Shown one piece after another: positions 15,591 to 23,273 of a stretch of 34,205 nucleotides of DNA. The notes beneath the pieces are model-generated. The model saw nothing but the letters and a program-made list of their open reading frames with translations. It had not been told where the DNA came from and ran no database searches. The translations under genes and the position numbers were made by a program. Position 1 is the first letter of the stretch. Every line of letters begins with the position of its first letter. The stretch comes from Sulfurimonas sp. CG01_land_8_20_14_3_00_36_23 (GTDB taxonomy: Bacteria; Campylobacterota; Campylobacteria; Campylobacterales; Sulfurimonadaceae), in contig PETN01000052.1 of assembly GCA_002781365.1 (NCBI GenBank), positions 1 to 34,205 on the forward strand, written 5' to 3'.

Positions 15591-16674
15591 TGTTTTAGAG
15601 CTTTGTCTCTCTCCTGATTTGGGTGGACTTGAACTCTATATGGTGAGGGCTTCGCACTATTTAGATGCAAAAACAGATTGCATCAGCGTTATAAATGAGA
15701 GTGGAAAGTTAGAACAGTATTACGAAAACACAAACTATAAATATGAGAAGATAAAGAGAAACGCAACTCTGTTATCTTTTTTATCCGCTCAAAAACTAGC
15801 AAAAATAATTGATGAGAATAGAGTTGAAGTTGTTCACCTTCACTGGACCAAAGATATTCCAGTGGCGGTCTTAGCAAAACTTTTAAGTAAACAAAAACCA
15901 AAATTAGTTCAAACCAGAAATATGACAATGACTAGGTTTAAAGATGATTTTTATCATAGGTTTTTATATAAAAATATAGATACGATACTTCCTGTGACCT
16001 ACCAAGTAAAAGAGCAGTTAGAGCGATTTATCCCCGAAGATATAAGACCAAAAATCGAAGTTTTATATATGGGTGCAGATACTCCCGAGTTGATAGATGG
16101 AGATAAATATAGAGCCCTTAAAGAGCAGTATAGTTTAAAAGACTCTTTTATTGTTGGAATTGTTGGGCGTATTGAAGAGGGTAAAGGACAATATTTAGTC
16201 ATAGATGCTATAAAAAAACTCTCGCAAAAAAATCTAGATGTAAAAGCGTTGATTGTTGGGCATGCTATGGATGAAAAATATCTTGAGAGCCTCAAAAAAG
16301 AGTTAGTGAAAAATAGTCTTGAAGAGAGAGTGATATTTACAGGATTTACTCGTGAAGCACAGAAGCTAATGCAAATATGTGACACTTTGGTTTTAGCAAC
16401 AGATAGAGAGACATTTGGCTTAGTTCTTATAGAAGCAATGGCATGTGGAATCTGTGTCATAGGAACAAATAACGCAGGACCTTTAGAAATCATTGATGAC
16501 AATAAAACGGGACTCTTGTTTGAGAAAAACAGTAGTGAGAGCTTGGCAGAGAAGATAGAACTGCTTCTCAATGATAAAGAGTTGAAAAGTAGATTGGCAG
16601 AGGCTGGGAGAGAGAAAGCGGAGTGTGTTTTTGAGAGTGAGAAGCAGTTTGAGAAATTAGAAAGGAAGTTATAG
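15577..16674 (+). CDS. GT4-type glycosyltransferase
   Basis: GT-B-fold transferase of about 365 residues. The N-terminal SPDLGGLELYMVRASHYL is the acceptor-side glycine loop, HLHWTKDIPVAVLA follows, and the C-terminal domain has GIVGRIEEGKGQ and the donor site ETFGLVLIEAMACGICVIGT with the E-x7-E motif. The sugar and acceptor are not predictable; a role in the LPS core or O-chain is inferred from neighbours. ATG 15577 is preferred over ATG 15562 because MKKSSVLELCLSP starts like the family and has GAG upstream. It overlaps the preceding GT2 gene. Confidence 0.87.
   Translation: MKKSSVLELCLSPDLGGLELYMVRASHYLDAKTDCISVINESGKLEQYYENTNYKYEKIKRNATLLSFLSAQKLAKIIDENRVEVVHLHWTKDIPVAVLAKLLSKQKPKLVQTRNMTMTRFKDDFYHRFLYKNIDTILPVTYQVKEQLERFIPEDIRPKIEVLYMGADTPELIDGDKYRALKEQYSLKDSFIVGIVGRIEEGKGQYLVIDAIKKLSQKNLDVKALIVGHAMDEKYLESLKKELVKNSLEERVIFTGFTREAQKLMQICDTLVLATDRETFGLVLIEAMACGICVIGTNNAGPLEIIDDNKTGLLFEKNSSESLAEKIELLLNDKELKSRLAEAGREKAECVFESEKQFEKLERKL
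16440..16450 (+). repeat. GGCATGTGGAA repeat, copy 10
   Basis: Exact 11-mer in the GT4 gene, read Met-Ala-Cys-Gly-Ile within the donor-binding motif. Confidence 0.9.
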
Positions 16675-16703
16675 TTTTTGTAATAAAATAAAGGATTTGC
16701 AAC

Positions 16704-17375
16704 ATGAAGAAAACATTACTTTTTTATAATTTATACCCAAAAGTAAATTGGGAAGAGATCACTGCTTCTTTACTAAAAAATGTACCACATGATGAAATTA
16801 TTGTTCATGTAACTTTACCAATTTTTCCACTCTTTAGAAAAAGAAAAGTTATAAATGAACTTAAAAAGTATCCTAATATTAAACAAGTTCTATTTTCAAA
16901 AAATGTTAAGAAAGAGGGTGAAAGCATTGGTTTTGAGAAGTTGAAAAAAGAAGTTGTTTTAAACAATTATTCAATTCTGACCTATGTTCATTCAAAAGGT
17001 TCATCAAAAAAGAGAAAATATACAAAAGAAGTGAAGGATTGGACAGAATTAATGCGTTATTTTGTTATTGAGCGCCTTGATTTGACAAAAAAAGCATTTG
17101 CTGAAGGATATTATCTTTATGGGGTTAATATTAGGGAGTTTGGACACAAATCAATACCAACGACTCCTTTTCATTATTCTGGAAATTTTGTGAGTATTAA
17201 CTTGACGTATTTATGTGAAGCATTACATACTGTAGCATATACAAAAACATACTTTGGTCTTGAAATGTTTTGGGGAAAGTTATGTTCAAGAGATAAAGCT
17301 TTTAGTGCACATGAATCAAATATTGTAAATCACTATGAGGAAGAGTATCCTCCTGAAAAATATCTTAATACTTAA
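16704..17375 (+). CDS. Putative polysaccharide glycosyltransferase with HSKG motif
   Basis: A 223-residue soluble protein not confidently assigned. The strings LTYVHSKGSS, W-x-x-x-M-R-Y, GVNIREFG and FHYSGNFVSIN resemble a family of bacterial capsule/O-antigen proteins related to rhamnan-synthesis transferases, in which HSKG and HYSGN recur. No signal peptide or membrane segment is seen. AAGGA precedes the ATG. It is more AT-rich and Lys-rich than the flanking transferases and has no copy of the repeat, so it may be a recent addition to a variable part of the locus. It overlaps the convergent GT2 gene by 11 bases. Confidence 0.6.
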   Translation: MKKTLLFYNLYPKVNWEEITASLLKNVPHDEIIVHVTLPIFPLFRKRKVINELKKYPNIKQVLFSKNVKKEGESIGFEKLKKEVVLNNYSILTYVHSKGSSKKRKYTKEVKDWTELMRYFVIERLDLTKKAFAEGYYLYGVNIREFGHKSIPTTPFHYSGNFVSINLTYLCEALHTVAYTKTYFGLEMFWGKLCSRDKAFSAHESNIVNHYEEEYPPEKYLNT

Positions 17376-18180
17376 CTAAACCCTTAGAACAGAAAAAAAT
17401 ACTTTTTTTACTCTCCATTAAGGCTTCTGTGAGTGTTGATATTTCGTTATTAAAAACTTTTTTGTGAAACAAATGCACCACATTTGCACTATATCTGCAT
17501 GAATTCATTTTGATTCCAAAATGTCTCATCCTCCTCTCTACATCTGTGTCTTCACCAGTGGTTGGCATGTGGAAATCTTCATCAAAACCATTTATTTTTT
17601 CTAAGTCACTTTTGTAGCAAGAGAAGTTACATCCTACAATATGATTCTCTTTTTTTCTGAACTTTTTGATTAGCTTTAGAATGAATGAATTTGGAGTGAG
17701 ATAGAGTCCATCATCATAATGTCTTACCTCGTCATATTTTAATTTAAAATAGTTATATATATATTGTGAAATAAACTCGTTTATACTTAACTCTCTAGTA
17801 CGAAGAAGTTTTGAGAATTTTTCACCTGGTTCTGTTCTTCTTCCGCAAAGAACTGCGTTTTTTTCCCTAAGTTTTGAATGCGACTCTACGAAAGTAGGGT
17901 AGGGTACACAATCCCCATCTATAAAAATAAGGTAATCATTTTTACTAGCATTTATCGCTCTGTTTAGGGCTCTGTTTTTTTGCCACCCTGTATCTTCTTG
18001 AAAAAGATGTTTTATCTTTGTAGTGTTAAGTGTAGCATAGTAGCTTTTCATCTCATCACTATTACCATCCTCAGAGATAATAATCTCATCAACTTCCTTG
18101 GTCTGATGAAGTAAAGAGTCTATGAGTAGAGTAAGTGCTTCAACATCTTTGTAAACAGAGATTATAACTGTTATGTTCAT
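17365..18180 (-). CDS. GT2-family glycosyltransferase with C-terminal galactosyltransferase-like region
   Basis: A 271-residue GT-A-fold enzyme. The N-terminus MNITVIISVYKDVEALTLLI, IIISEDGNSDE and YLIFIDGDCVPY (metal-binding Asp-Gly-Asp) are GT2 hallmarks. The later VGCNFSCYKSDLEKINGFDEDF and GEDTDVERRMRHFG match the C-terminal module of GT2/GT7-type transferases, Glu-Asp being the likely catalytic pair. The donor is unknown. AGAGG lies upstream of the ATG. It heads away from the O-antigen ligase gene on the same strand, with a 59-base gap. Confidence 0.85.
   Translation of the reverse strand: MNITVIISVYKDVEALTLLIDSLLHQTKEVDEIIISEDGNSDEMKSYYATLNTTKIKHLFQEDTGWQKNRALNRAINASKNDYLIFIDGDCVPYPTFVESHSKLREKNAVLCGRRTEPGEKFSKLLRTRELSINEFISQYIYNYFKLKYDEVRHYDDGLYLTPNSFILKLIKKFRKKENHIVGCNFSCYKSDLEKINGFDEDFHMPTTGEDTDVERRMRHFGIKMNSCRYSANVVHLFHKKVFNNEISTLTEALMESKKSIFFCSKGLVKY
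17564..17574 (+). repeat. GGCATGTGGAA repeat, copy 11
   Basis: Exact 11-mer in the GT2 gene, antisense, read Phe-His-Met-Pro, a frame used by no other copy. Confidence 0.9.
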
Positions 18181-18239
18181 TGCTTATACCTCTTTAAATA
18201 ACATTCAAGGATAATTTCTTTCATGTTTACTCTCTTAAT

Positions 18240-19490
18240 TTAAAGGTTATTAGCCGAAATAAATATTCCAACCATCAGTGCGAACAGTGCCAGTGGAAAT
18301 TGTGCAGAAAACATATTTTCTACTAAACTTGCAACAGAAAAAACAGTTAAAAAGATATATTTTAGATTTGATAACTCTTTGTTTTGTATAGTTAACTTTG
18401 CTATTTGATAAATAATATTTAGATATAAAAACAACCCAACCAAACCTAACTGAACTAGATAGGTCATATAATTATTATGATAATGGGCTATATTTATGAT
18501 ACTCATCATTTCAGGCATATCAGTTTTTATCTTTTCTCTCAAAGCATCCATTTCACTCCCAATTCCCGTTCCTAAAATAGGGTTTTCTATAAATAGCTCA
18601 ACTCCGACTATCCAAGCTCCAAGTCTTTGCCCAAGAGAGCCATTATATTTGTTAGTAGAGTTGTTAGAGAGAGTAGTGGTTTCATGTGTTGACTGATCAG
18701 ATGTTAAGATAGTAGTAGTTTCATGTGTTGATTGATCAAATCTTACTTTAAAGACAGGACTCACATGATAAGCGGTATAAAATATTGTGCTGACTAAGGC
18801 TAACATTGAGAAGAAGGCTATAAATTTATTTTTGATATTTAAAAAACCTACGACAAAAATAGAAACTGCAAATGCCAAATGACCAGTTCTTCCACCATTT
18901 AAAAATAGGTTTGATGTAACTGTTAAGAAATATAAGAAGTAAAATATTTTCCACTTTAACTCTTTTTCAAAGAAAAATCTATTTAATAGAAGGAGTGAGG
19001 CGAAAGTTAAAAACATTGCATATTGCAGATGGTTCATAAATGGGGAAGGGTCCATTGCATCTCCATGCCTTAATTGCCATAATTCGAAAAAAATGCCATA
19101 GGAGAGAATTTCACTTATAAGCATACCCAATAAAAATGCTGAAATAATTTTTGTGAGCTGTTCTAACTTTATCTGTGTAGCAAAGATAAATATAGGCAAG
19201 AGATACCAGTATGTTATTAAAAATATCCAACCACTATAAATATTTTTACTCCACAAAAGAGATACAGTACTAAAGCCAAAAAATAGAGCTATTGAAAACA
19301 CAACTCTGTTTTTGATGAGAGCTTGTATTCTGTTTTTTAGATTTTTATCTAAAAGCCATAGTAAAAACAGTGTTGCTGTTAATATAGATATTCCAGCTCT
19401 TGATATTGGTAATAAAAAAGCATAAACTATTACCAAATAATTTGAGTATTTTTGATAGTCTACACTATTTTGAATTTTGCTTAGAGCCAA
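18240..19490 (-). CDS. O-antigen ligase/polymerase family membrane protein (WaaL/Wzy-like)
   Basis: A 416-residue inner-membrane protein with about ten hydrophobic helices and one large hydrophilic loop (about residues 250-310) before LGQRLGAWIVGVELFIENPILGTGIGSEMD, the signature of the O-antigen ligase/polymerase family. The periplasmic loop holds the catalytic region; HYHNNYMTYLVQLG follows. It may join O-chain to the lipid A core or polymerise repeat units. The loop contains a tandem 13-residue duplication (DQSTHETTT twice). The TTG start overlaps the upstream epimerase stop by 10 bases and has only a weak ribosome-binding site, so the start is uncertain. Confidence 0.82.
   Translation of the reverse strand: MALSKIQNSVDYQKYSNYLVIVYAFLLPISRAGISILTATLFLLWLLDKNLKNRIQALIKNRVVFSIALFFGFSTVSLLWSKNIYSGWIFLITYWYLLPIFIFATQIKLEQLTKIISAFLLGMLISEILSYGIFFELWQLRHGDAMDPSPFMNHLQYAMFLTFASLLLLNRFFFEKELKWKIFYFLYFLTVTSNLFLNGGRTGHLAFAVSIFVVGFLNIKNKFIAFFSMLALVSTIFYTAYHVSPVFKVRFDQSTHETTTILTSDQSTHETTTLSNNSTNKYNGSLGQRLGAWIVGVELFIENPILGTGIGSEMDALREKIKTDMPEMMSIINIAHYHNNYMTYLVQLGLVGLFLYLNIIYQIAKLTIQNKELSNLKYIFLTVFSVASLVENMFSAQFPLALFALMVGIFISANNL
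18672..18737. repeat. Two tandem 39-base units in the O-antigen ligase gene
   Basis: A 27-base core at 18672-18698 recurs at 18711-18737 with two mismatches; the offset of 39 bases equals 13 codons. It encodes DQSTHETTT twice in the large periplasmic loop. Confidence 0.8.
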
Positions 19491-20347
19491 CTTTTCGCTC
19501 GCATCTCTTCAATATACTCTTTAATAGTTTTAGTAGGCTTCCAACCAAGTGCTTCTGTTTTAGCACTTATTACATCTGCTGTCATTCTATTTCCTTTTCT
19601 CTCAGGAAGCATTTCGATTTTTCCGCCAAACATCTCAGCTATCTCTTTGATGGTGTAGGCTTCAGGGGAACCTATTCCAAACTCATCGCCGTATCCATTC
19701 TCTCCAACCAAGATTAAGCCGTTAATGATGTCATCAATATGCGTGAAGTTTCTTTTTTGTGCACCTGGACTTACGACAGTGAGTGGTTCACCATTTTTCA
19801 TCTTCTCTTTAAAAAGAGCAATAAGTGTTGCATATTTTCCAGTTTGAATCTCTCTTGCTCCATAGACATTGTAAAAGTAGGTGATAGCATAGGGTACATT
19901 AAACCACATGCCGTAGTTTTGTACAAGTTCCGTGTTTGTTGCTTTTGTCCACGCATAAGGAGAAGCGCTTCGTCCTAGCCCACCATCGCCAAACTTTGTA
20001 CTGCTCCCTGCGTAGAGTATTTTACAACCAGCTTTACGCACAAACTCTAAGACTGCAAAAATGCCATCTTTGTTAAATCTCCAAACTTTCTCTATGTCAT
20101 CAAAACTCTGTTCCACTCGGGAGTACTCCCCAAGATGATAGACCATATCAGGTACAAATGTAACCAGCGTTTCAATATCAGCTGTAAGACCTTCGATATA
20201 AGTAACATTTGGAACATGGTTCTCTTTAGAACCTGTAAAGTAGTTATCTAATGAATAGACTTCATTATCTGGGTTTTGAGCCAATCTCTCACAAAGATGG
20301 CTTCCAACAAAACCTGCTCCACCTGTTACTAATATTTTTTTCTTCAT
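19481..20347 (-). CDS. NAD-dependent nucleotide-sugar epimerase/dehydratase
   Basis: A 288-residue extended short-chain dehydrogenase. The NAD-binding motif is GGAGFVGSH at residues 9-17; a catalytic triad is seen in YAGSSTKFG and in SPYAWTK (YxxxK); YNVYGARE and FTHIDDIINGLI complete the family pattern. It resembles UDP-glucose 4-epimerase relatives but is short, so the substrate (UDP-hexose or dTDP-sugar) is undefined. It is next to the O-antigen ligase and the GT9 gene on the same strand, suggesting it supplies a sugar for the O-chain. A weak repeat match is at 19902-19912. Confidence 0.82.
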   Translation of the reverse strand: MKKKILVTGGAGFVGSHLCERLAQNPDNEVYSLDNYFTGSKENHVPNVTYIEGLTADIETLVTFVPDMVYHLGEYSRVEQSFDDIEKVWRFNKDGIFAVLEFVRKAGCKILYAGSSTKFGDGGLGRSASPYAWTKATNTELVQNYGMWFNVPYAITYFYNVYGAREIQTGKYATLIALFKEKMKNGEPLTVVSPGAQKRNFTHIDDIINGLILVGENGYGDEFGIGSPEAYTIKEIAEMFGGKIEMLPERKGNRMTADVISAKTEALGWKPTKTIKEYIEEMRAKSWL

Positions 20348-20386
20348 TATTTACAACCTTGAAAATTTGTTAAAAAGTCTAATATT

Positions 20387-21388
20387 CTATAATAAATTAG
20401 CTGATTTTATACTGTCATACACTTGTGCAACGCTGATTTGTTTCATACAGAGATTCTCTTTACAGTTTCTCATAACCTCTGTTTTATAGCAGGGACTGCA
20501 CTCTAAATTTGCACTTAGGATATGCACTTTGTTCACTGGGCTTTGGTAGGGTCCTGTTTCATCTGCAGGTGTTGGGCCAATAAGAGCAAAAACTTCTGTA
20601 TTTACAGCCGATGCTATATGCGCAGTTCCTGTATCAGTTGCTACAAGGGCAGTTGCACCCTCTATAACGCCGATTAAATCAGCCAAAGGAGTTTTACCGA
20701 CTAAATCAATTACGGCATGTGGAAATGGCTTTATCTTATCGAAAAATGCATCTTCATTTTTATTGCCAATAACTACAACTTGAATCTCTTCGCTAAGTTT
20801 TTTTATAAGCTCTCTCCAACTCTCATTTTCCCAAGCCCTATGGTTTAATCGACTCTTTTTTTGATGGGAGTTACTTGGACTGATGATGAGATATTTCTCA
20901 CTTAGGTTGTATTTTTTTTTACACTCCTCTTTGTCTGTCCCCATCAATCTTGGAAAGGATTTTTCATAAACATCTTTGCTTACTACGCTTTTAAAAATAG
21001 ACTTTGTAACATCCACCATATGCTTGCTCTCCTCGTTCAGAGAGATTTCATTGAGTTGGGCACCCACTTTTCGTTTTGCATGTATTGCTTTGATGAGACT
21101 TTTAAACTGTTTTCCTGACTCAAAGTTGATCAGTAAATCGTAAGGTGCATTCTTGGAGTTTTTGATAATCTCTTTTTTATCTTTACTGATAATGATAGGG
21201 ATTTTCTTATGTTTGAGTGGGTAGATATGATGGACTCTGTGGTCTTTTTCAAAGAGTTTTGCCGTTCCAGGAGTAGAAACGAAGTCTACGATTGTATCTT
21301 CACCAAACTCCGATTTTAAAGCATCTATTACACTTGTTGCATAGACTAAATCACCCAACGCGCCACATCTGATTATTAAAACTTTCAT
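20387..21388 (-). CDS. GT9 (heptosyltransferase-family) glycosyltransferase
   Basis: A 333-residue GT-B-fold transferase with the N-terminal MKVLIIRCGALGDLVYATSV and the donor-site segment ATDTGTAHIASAVNTEVFALIGPT. The C-terminal ECSPCYKTEVMRNCKENLCM matches the Cys cluster also seen in WaaF at 7940-8938. It is the third GT9 gene in the window, so the core may have three heptoses, or this one may use another donor. It starts divergently from msbA. One exact copy of GGCATGTGGAA lies inside. Confidence 0.86.
   Translation of the reverse strand: MKVLIIRCGALGDLVYATSVIDALKSEFGEDTIVDFVSTPGTAKLFEKDHRVHHIYPLKHKKIPIIISKDKKEIIKNSKNAPYDLLINFESGKQFKSLIKAIHAKRKVGAQLNEISLNEESKHMVDVTKSIFKSVVSKDVYEKSFPRLMGTDKEECKKKYNLSEKYLIISPSNSHQKKSRLNHRAWENESWRELIKKLSEEIQVVVIGNKNEDAFFDKIKPFPHAVIDLVGKTPLADLIGVIEGATALVATDTGTAHIASAVNTEVFALIGPTPADETGPYQSPVNKVHILSANLECSPCYKTEVMRNCKENLCMKQISVAQVYDSIKSANLL
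20714..20724 (+). repeat. GGCATGTGGAA repeat, copy 12
   Basis: Exact 11-mer in the second GT9 gene, antisense, read Phe-Pro-His-Ala-Val. Confidence 0.9.
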
Positions 21389-21421
21389 ATCTATTCAATC
21401 CAAACTATTTTCTTGTTTGGT

Positions 21422-21437
21422 ATTGTATCAGTATAAT
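21422..21437. promoter_or_regulatory. Divergent promoter region for GT9 and msbA
   Basis: Plus-strand TATAAT at 21432-21437 is placed to serve msbA; on the minus strand 21422-21427 reads TACAAT and is placed to serve the GT9 gene. The two -10 boxes almost abut, so the two directions may compete. Confidence 0.45.
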
Positions 21438-21474
21438 TATTATAGAATTGCATCAGTAGATTAATGGAGAAAAA

Positions 21475-23184
21475 TTGAGAAAAATTTTAAAAAGATATCT
21501 TCCTTACATCAAAGAGTATAAATTACAATATCTATTTGTCTTTGTAGGAATCGTGTTAACCGTTGCTGCTACAACTGCAACCGCGCATATTATGAAGCCT
21601 TTAATGGATGATATGTTTATAGCTAGAAAAGAGGAGATGCTCTATCTCATCCCAATCGCCTTAATCGCTATTTACTTCCTAAAAGCCATCGGTCGTTATG
21701 TGCAGTCTGTATTTATGAACTATATCGGTCAGCATATCGTGACAAGATTTCGTGAGATTTTACTTGATAAAATCATACATCTTGACATGACTTTTCTCTA
21801 TGTAAACAGAAGCGGTGAGCTTATCTCTCGTGTTACAAACGATATCAACCGTATTCAGTATTTTGTATCTAACATGCTCCCTGAACTTTTTCGTGAGAGT
21901 TTAACTGTTATTGCACTTATTGTATATGTTATTTATCTCAATGCAACGCTTGCTTTTTACTCACTTATCGTCGTTCCAGTTGTTATCTATCCGCTTATCC
22001 TCATAGCCAAAAAACTTAAAAAATATTCGCATCGCTCACAGGCTAAAAATGCAGATGTTGTAACGCGTCTTACAGAGGTTTTTAACAACTCTGAAATCAT
22101 AAAAGCAAATGCAACTGAGAAGTATGAGGTAGAGCGTTTCAGTGTTCAAAACTGGCAGTTTTTTAAGATAAATATGAAGTCAGTTTATGTGGGTGAGATA
22201 GTTTCGCCTTTAATGGAGATTATCGGTGCGGCAGGACTTGCAGCAGTTATCTTTGTCGGTGGTAAAGAGGTTTACGATGGTAAAATCAGTGTGGGTGAAT
22301 TTACGGCATTTCTCACAGCAGTTGGTCTTGTATTTCAACCTATCCGCCGTATTGGTTCCATATACTCTAAAATTCAAGATGCGGTTGCTGCGAGTGAAAG
22401 AGTGTTTGAGATACTTGACACACAGAGTCACATAAGCGATGGAGAGAAGCTTTTAGAGCGAGATATTTGGCATGTGGAATTTAAAAATGTAACGCTGAAA
22501 TATCTTGACTCCTTCGCGCTTGATGGTATCAATATAGAGATAAATAGCGGTGAAAATATAGCTTTAGTCGGAGATAGTGGAGGGGGAAAAAGTACTTTTA
22601 TAAATATGCTTTTACGCTTTTATGACCCAGATAGCGGTGTTGTTCTTATCAATGGTATCGATATAAAAGAGTTCAATCAGGTCTCTCTTAAACACCATAT
22701 CTCTCTAGTCTCTCAGCGTATTTACATCTTCCAAGATACACTTGCGGCAAATGTTGCTTATGGTCAAGAGATTGACGAAGCAAAGGTGCATGAGGCATTG
22801 AAATTAGCCGATGCAAGTGAGTTCGTAGCTTCTCTTGAAAATGGCATAGATACTGTGATGAGTGAAGCGGGTACTAACCTCTCTGGCGGTCAGCGTCAGC
22901 GTGTGGCAATTGCACGTGCTATCTATAAACACTCCTCTTTACTCCTTTTTGATGAAGCGACATCTGCGCTTGATAATGAGAGTGAGAAGCGAATCCAAGC
23001 TTCACTCAACCAATATACAAAAGATAAGATTACGATTACTATAGCCCATAGATTGAGTACGATTGAAGATGCGGATAAAATCGTTGTTATGCAAAAAGGA
23101 AAGATTGTGGCATGTGGAAATCATCAAGAGTTATTAAAAAACTCTGAGGTGTACCAAAGATTGGCTGGAGAGTTGCAAAGTTAA
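21475..23184 (+). CDS. msbA: Lipid A-core flippase MsbA-type ABC transporter
   Basis: A half-transporter with fused membrane and ATPase domains, 569 residues. Residues about 1-310 carry six transmembrane helices; the nucleotide-binding domain has Walker A GDSGGGKST from residue 366, the signature LSGGQRQRVAIARA from 469, Walker B LLLFDEATSALD around 490 and the H-loop TIAHRLST. Placement in the LPS block and the family features point to MsbA, moving lipid A-core across the inner membrane; a multidrug exporter is the alternative. The TTG start has GGAG five bases upstream. Two exact copies of GGCATGTGGAA lie in the C-terminal half. Confidence 0.87.
   Translation: MRKILKRYLPYIKEYKLQYLFVFVGIVLTVAATTATAHIMKPLMDDMFIARKEEMLYLIPIALIAIYFLKAIGRYVQSVFMNYIGQHIVTRFREILLDKIIHLDMTFLYVNRSGELISRVTNDINRIQYFVSNMLPELFRESLTVIALIVYVIYLNATLAFYSLIVVPVVIYPLILIAKKLKKYSHRSQAKNADVVTRLTEVFNNSEIIKANATEKYEVERFSVQNWQFFKINMKSVYVGEIVSPLMEIIGAAGLAAVIFVGGKEVYDGKISVGEFTAFLTAVGLVFQPIRRIGSIYSKIQDAVAASERVFEILDTQSHISDGEKLLERDIWHVEFKNVTLKYLDSFALDGINIEINSGENIALVGDSGGGKSTFINMLLRFYDPDSGVVLINGIDIKEFNQVSLKHHISLVSQRIYIFQDTLAANVAYGQEIDEAKVHEALKLADASEFVASLENGIDTVMSEAGTNLSGGQRQRVAIARAIYKHSSLLLFDEATSALDNESEKRIQASLNQYTKDKITITIAHRLSTIEDADKIVVMQKGKIVACGNHQELLKNSEVYQRLAGELQS
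22469..22479 (+). repeat. GGCATGTGGAA repeat, copy 13
   Basis: Exact 11-mer in msbA, read Trp-His-Val-Glu. Confidence 0.9.
23109..23119 (+). repeat. GGCATGTGGAA repeat, copy 14
   Basis: Exact 11-mer near the end of msbA, read Val-Ala-Cys-Gly-Asn. Confidence 0.9.
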
Positions 23185-23273
23185 ATTTATCCGTTTATTA
23201 GTTAAGTTTAGAGATAATCGCAACTATTATTAGAAAAACAAATTTTCGGCTTCATTCGATATAAGGATTCACA

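Noticed and set aside
21400-21420. CCAAAC/GTTTGG hairpin in the GT9 leader as a riboswitch
   Set aside because: Only a 6-base stem with a 9-base loop and no recognisable riboswitch motif.
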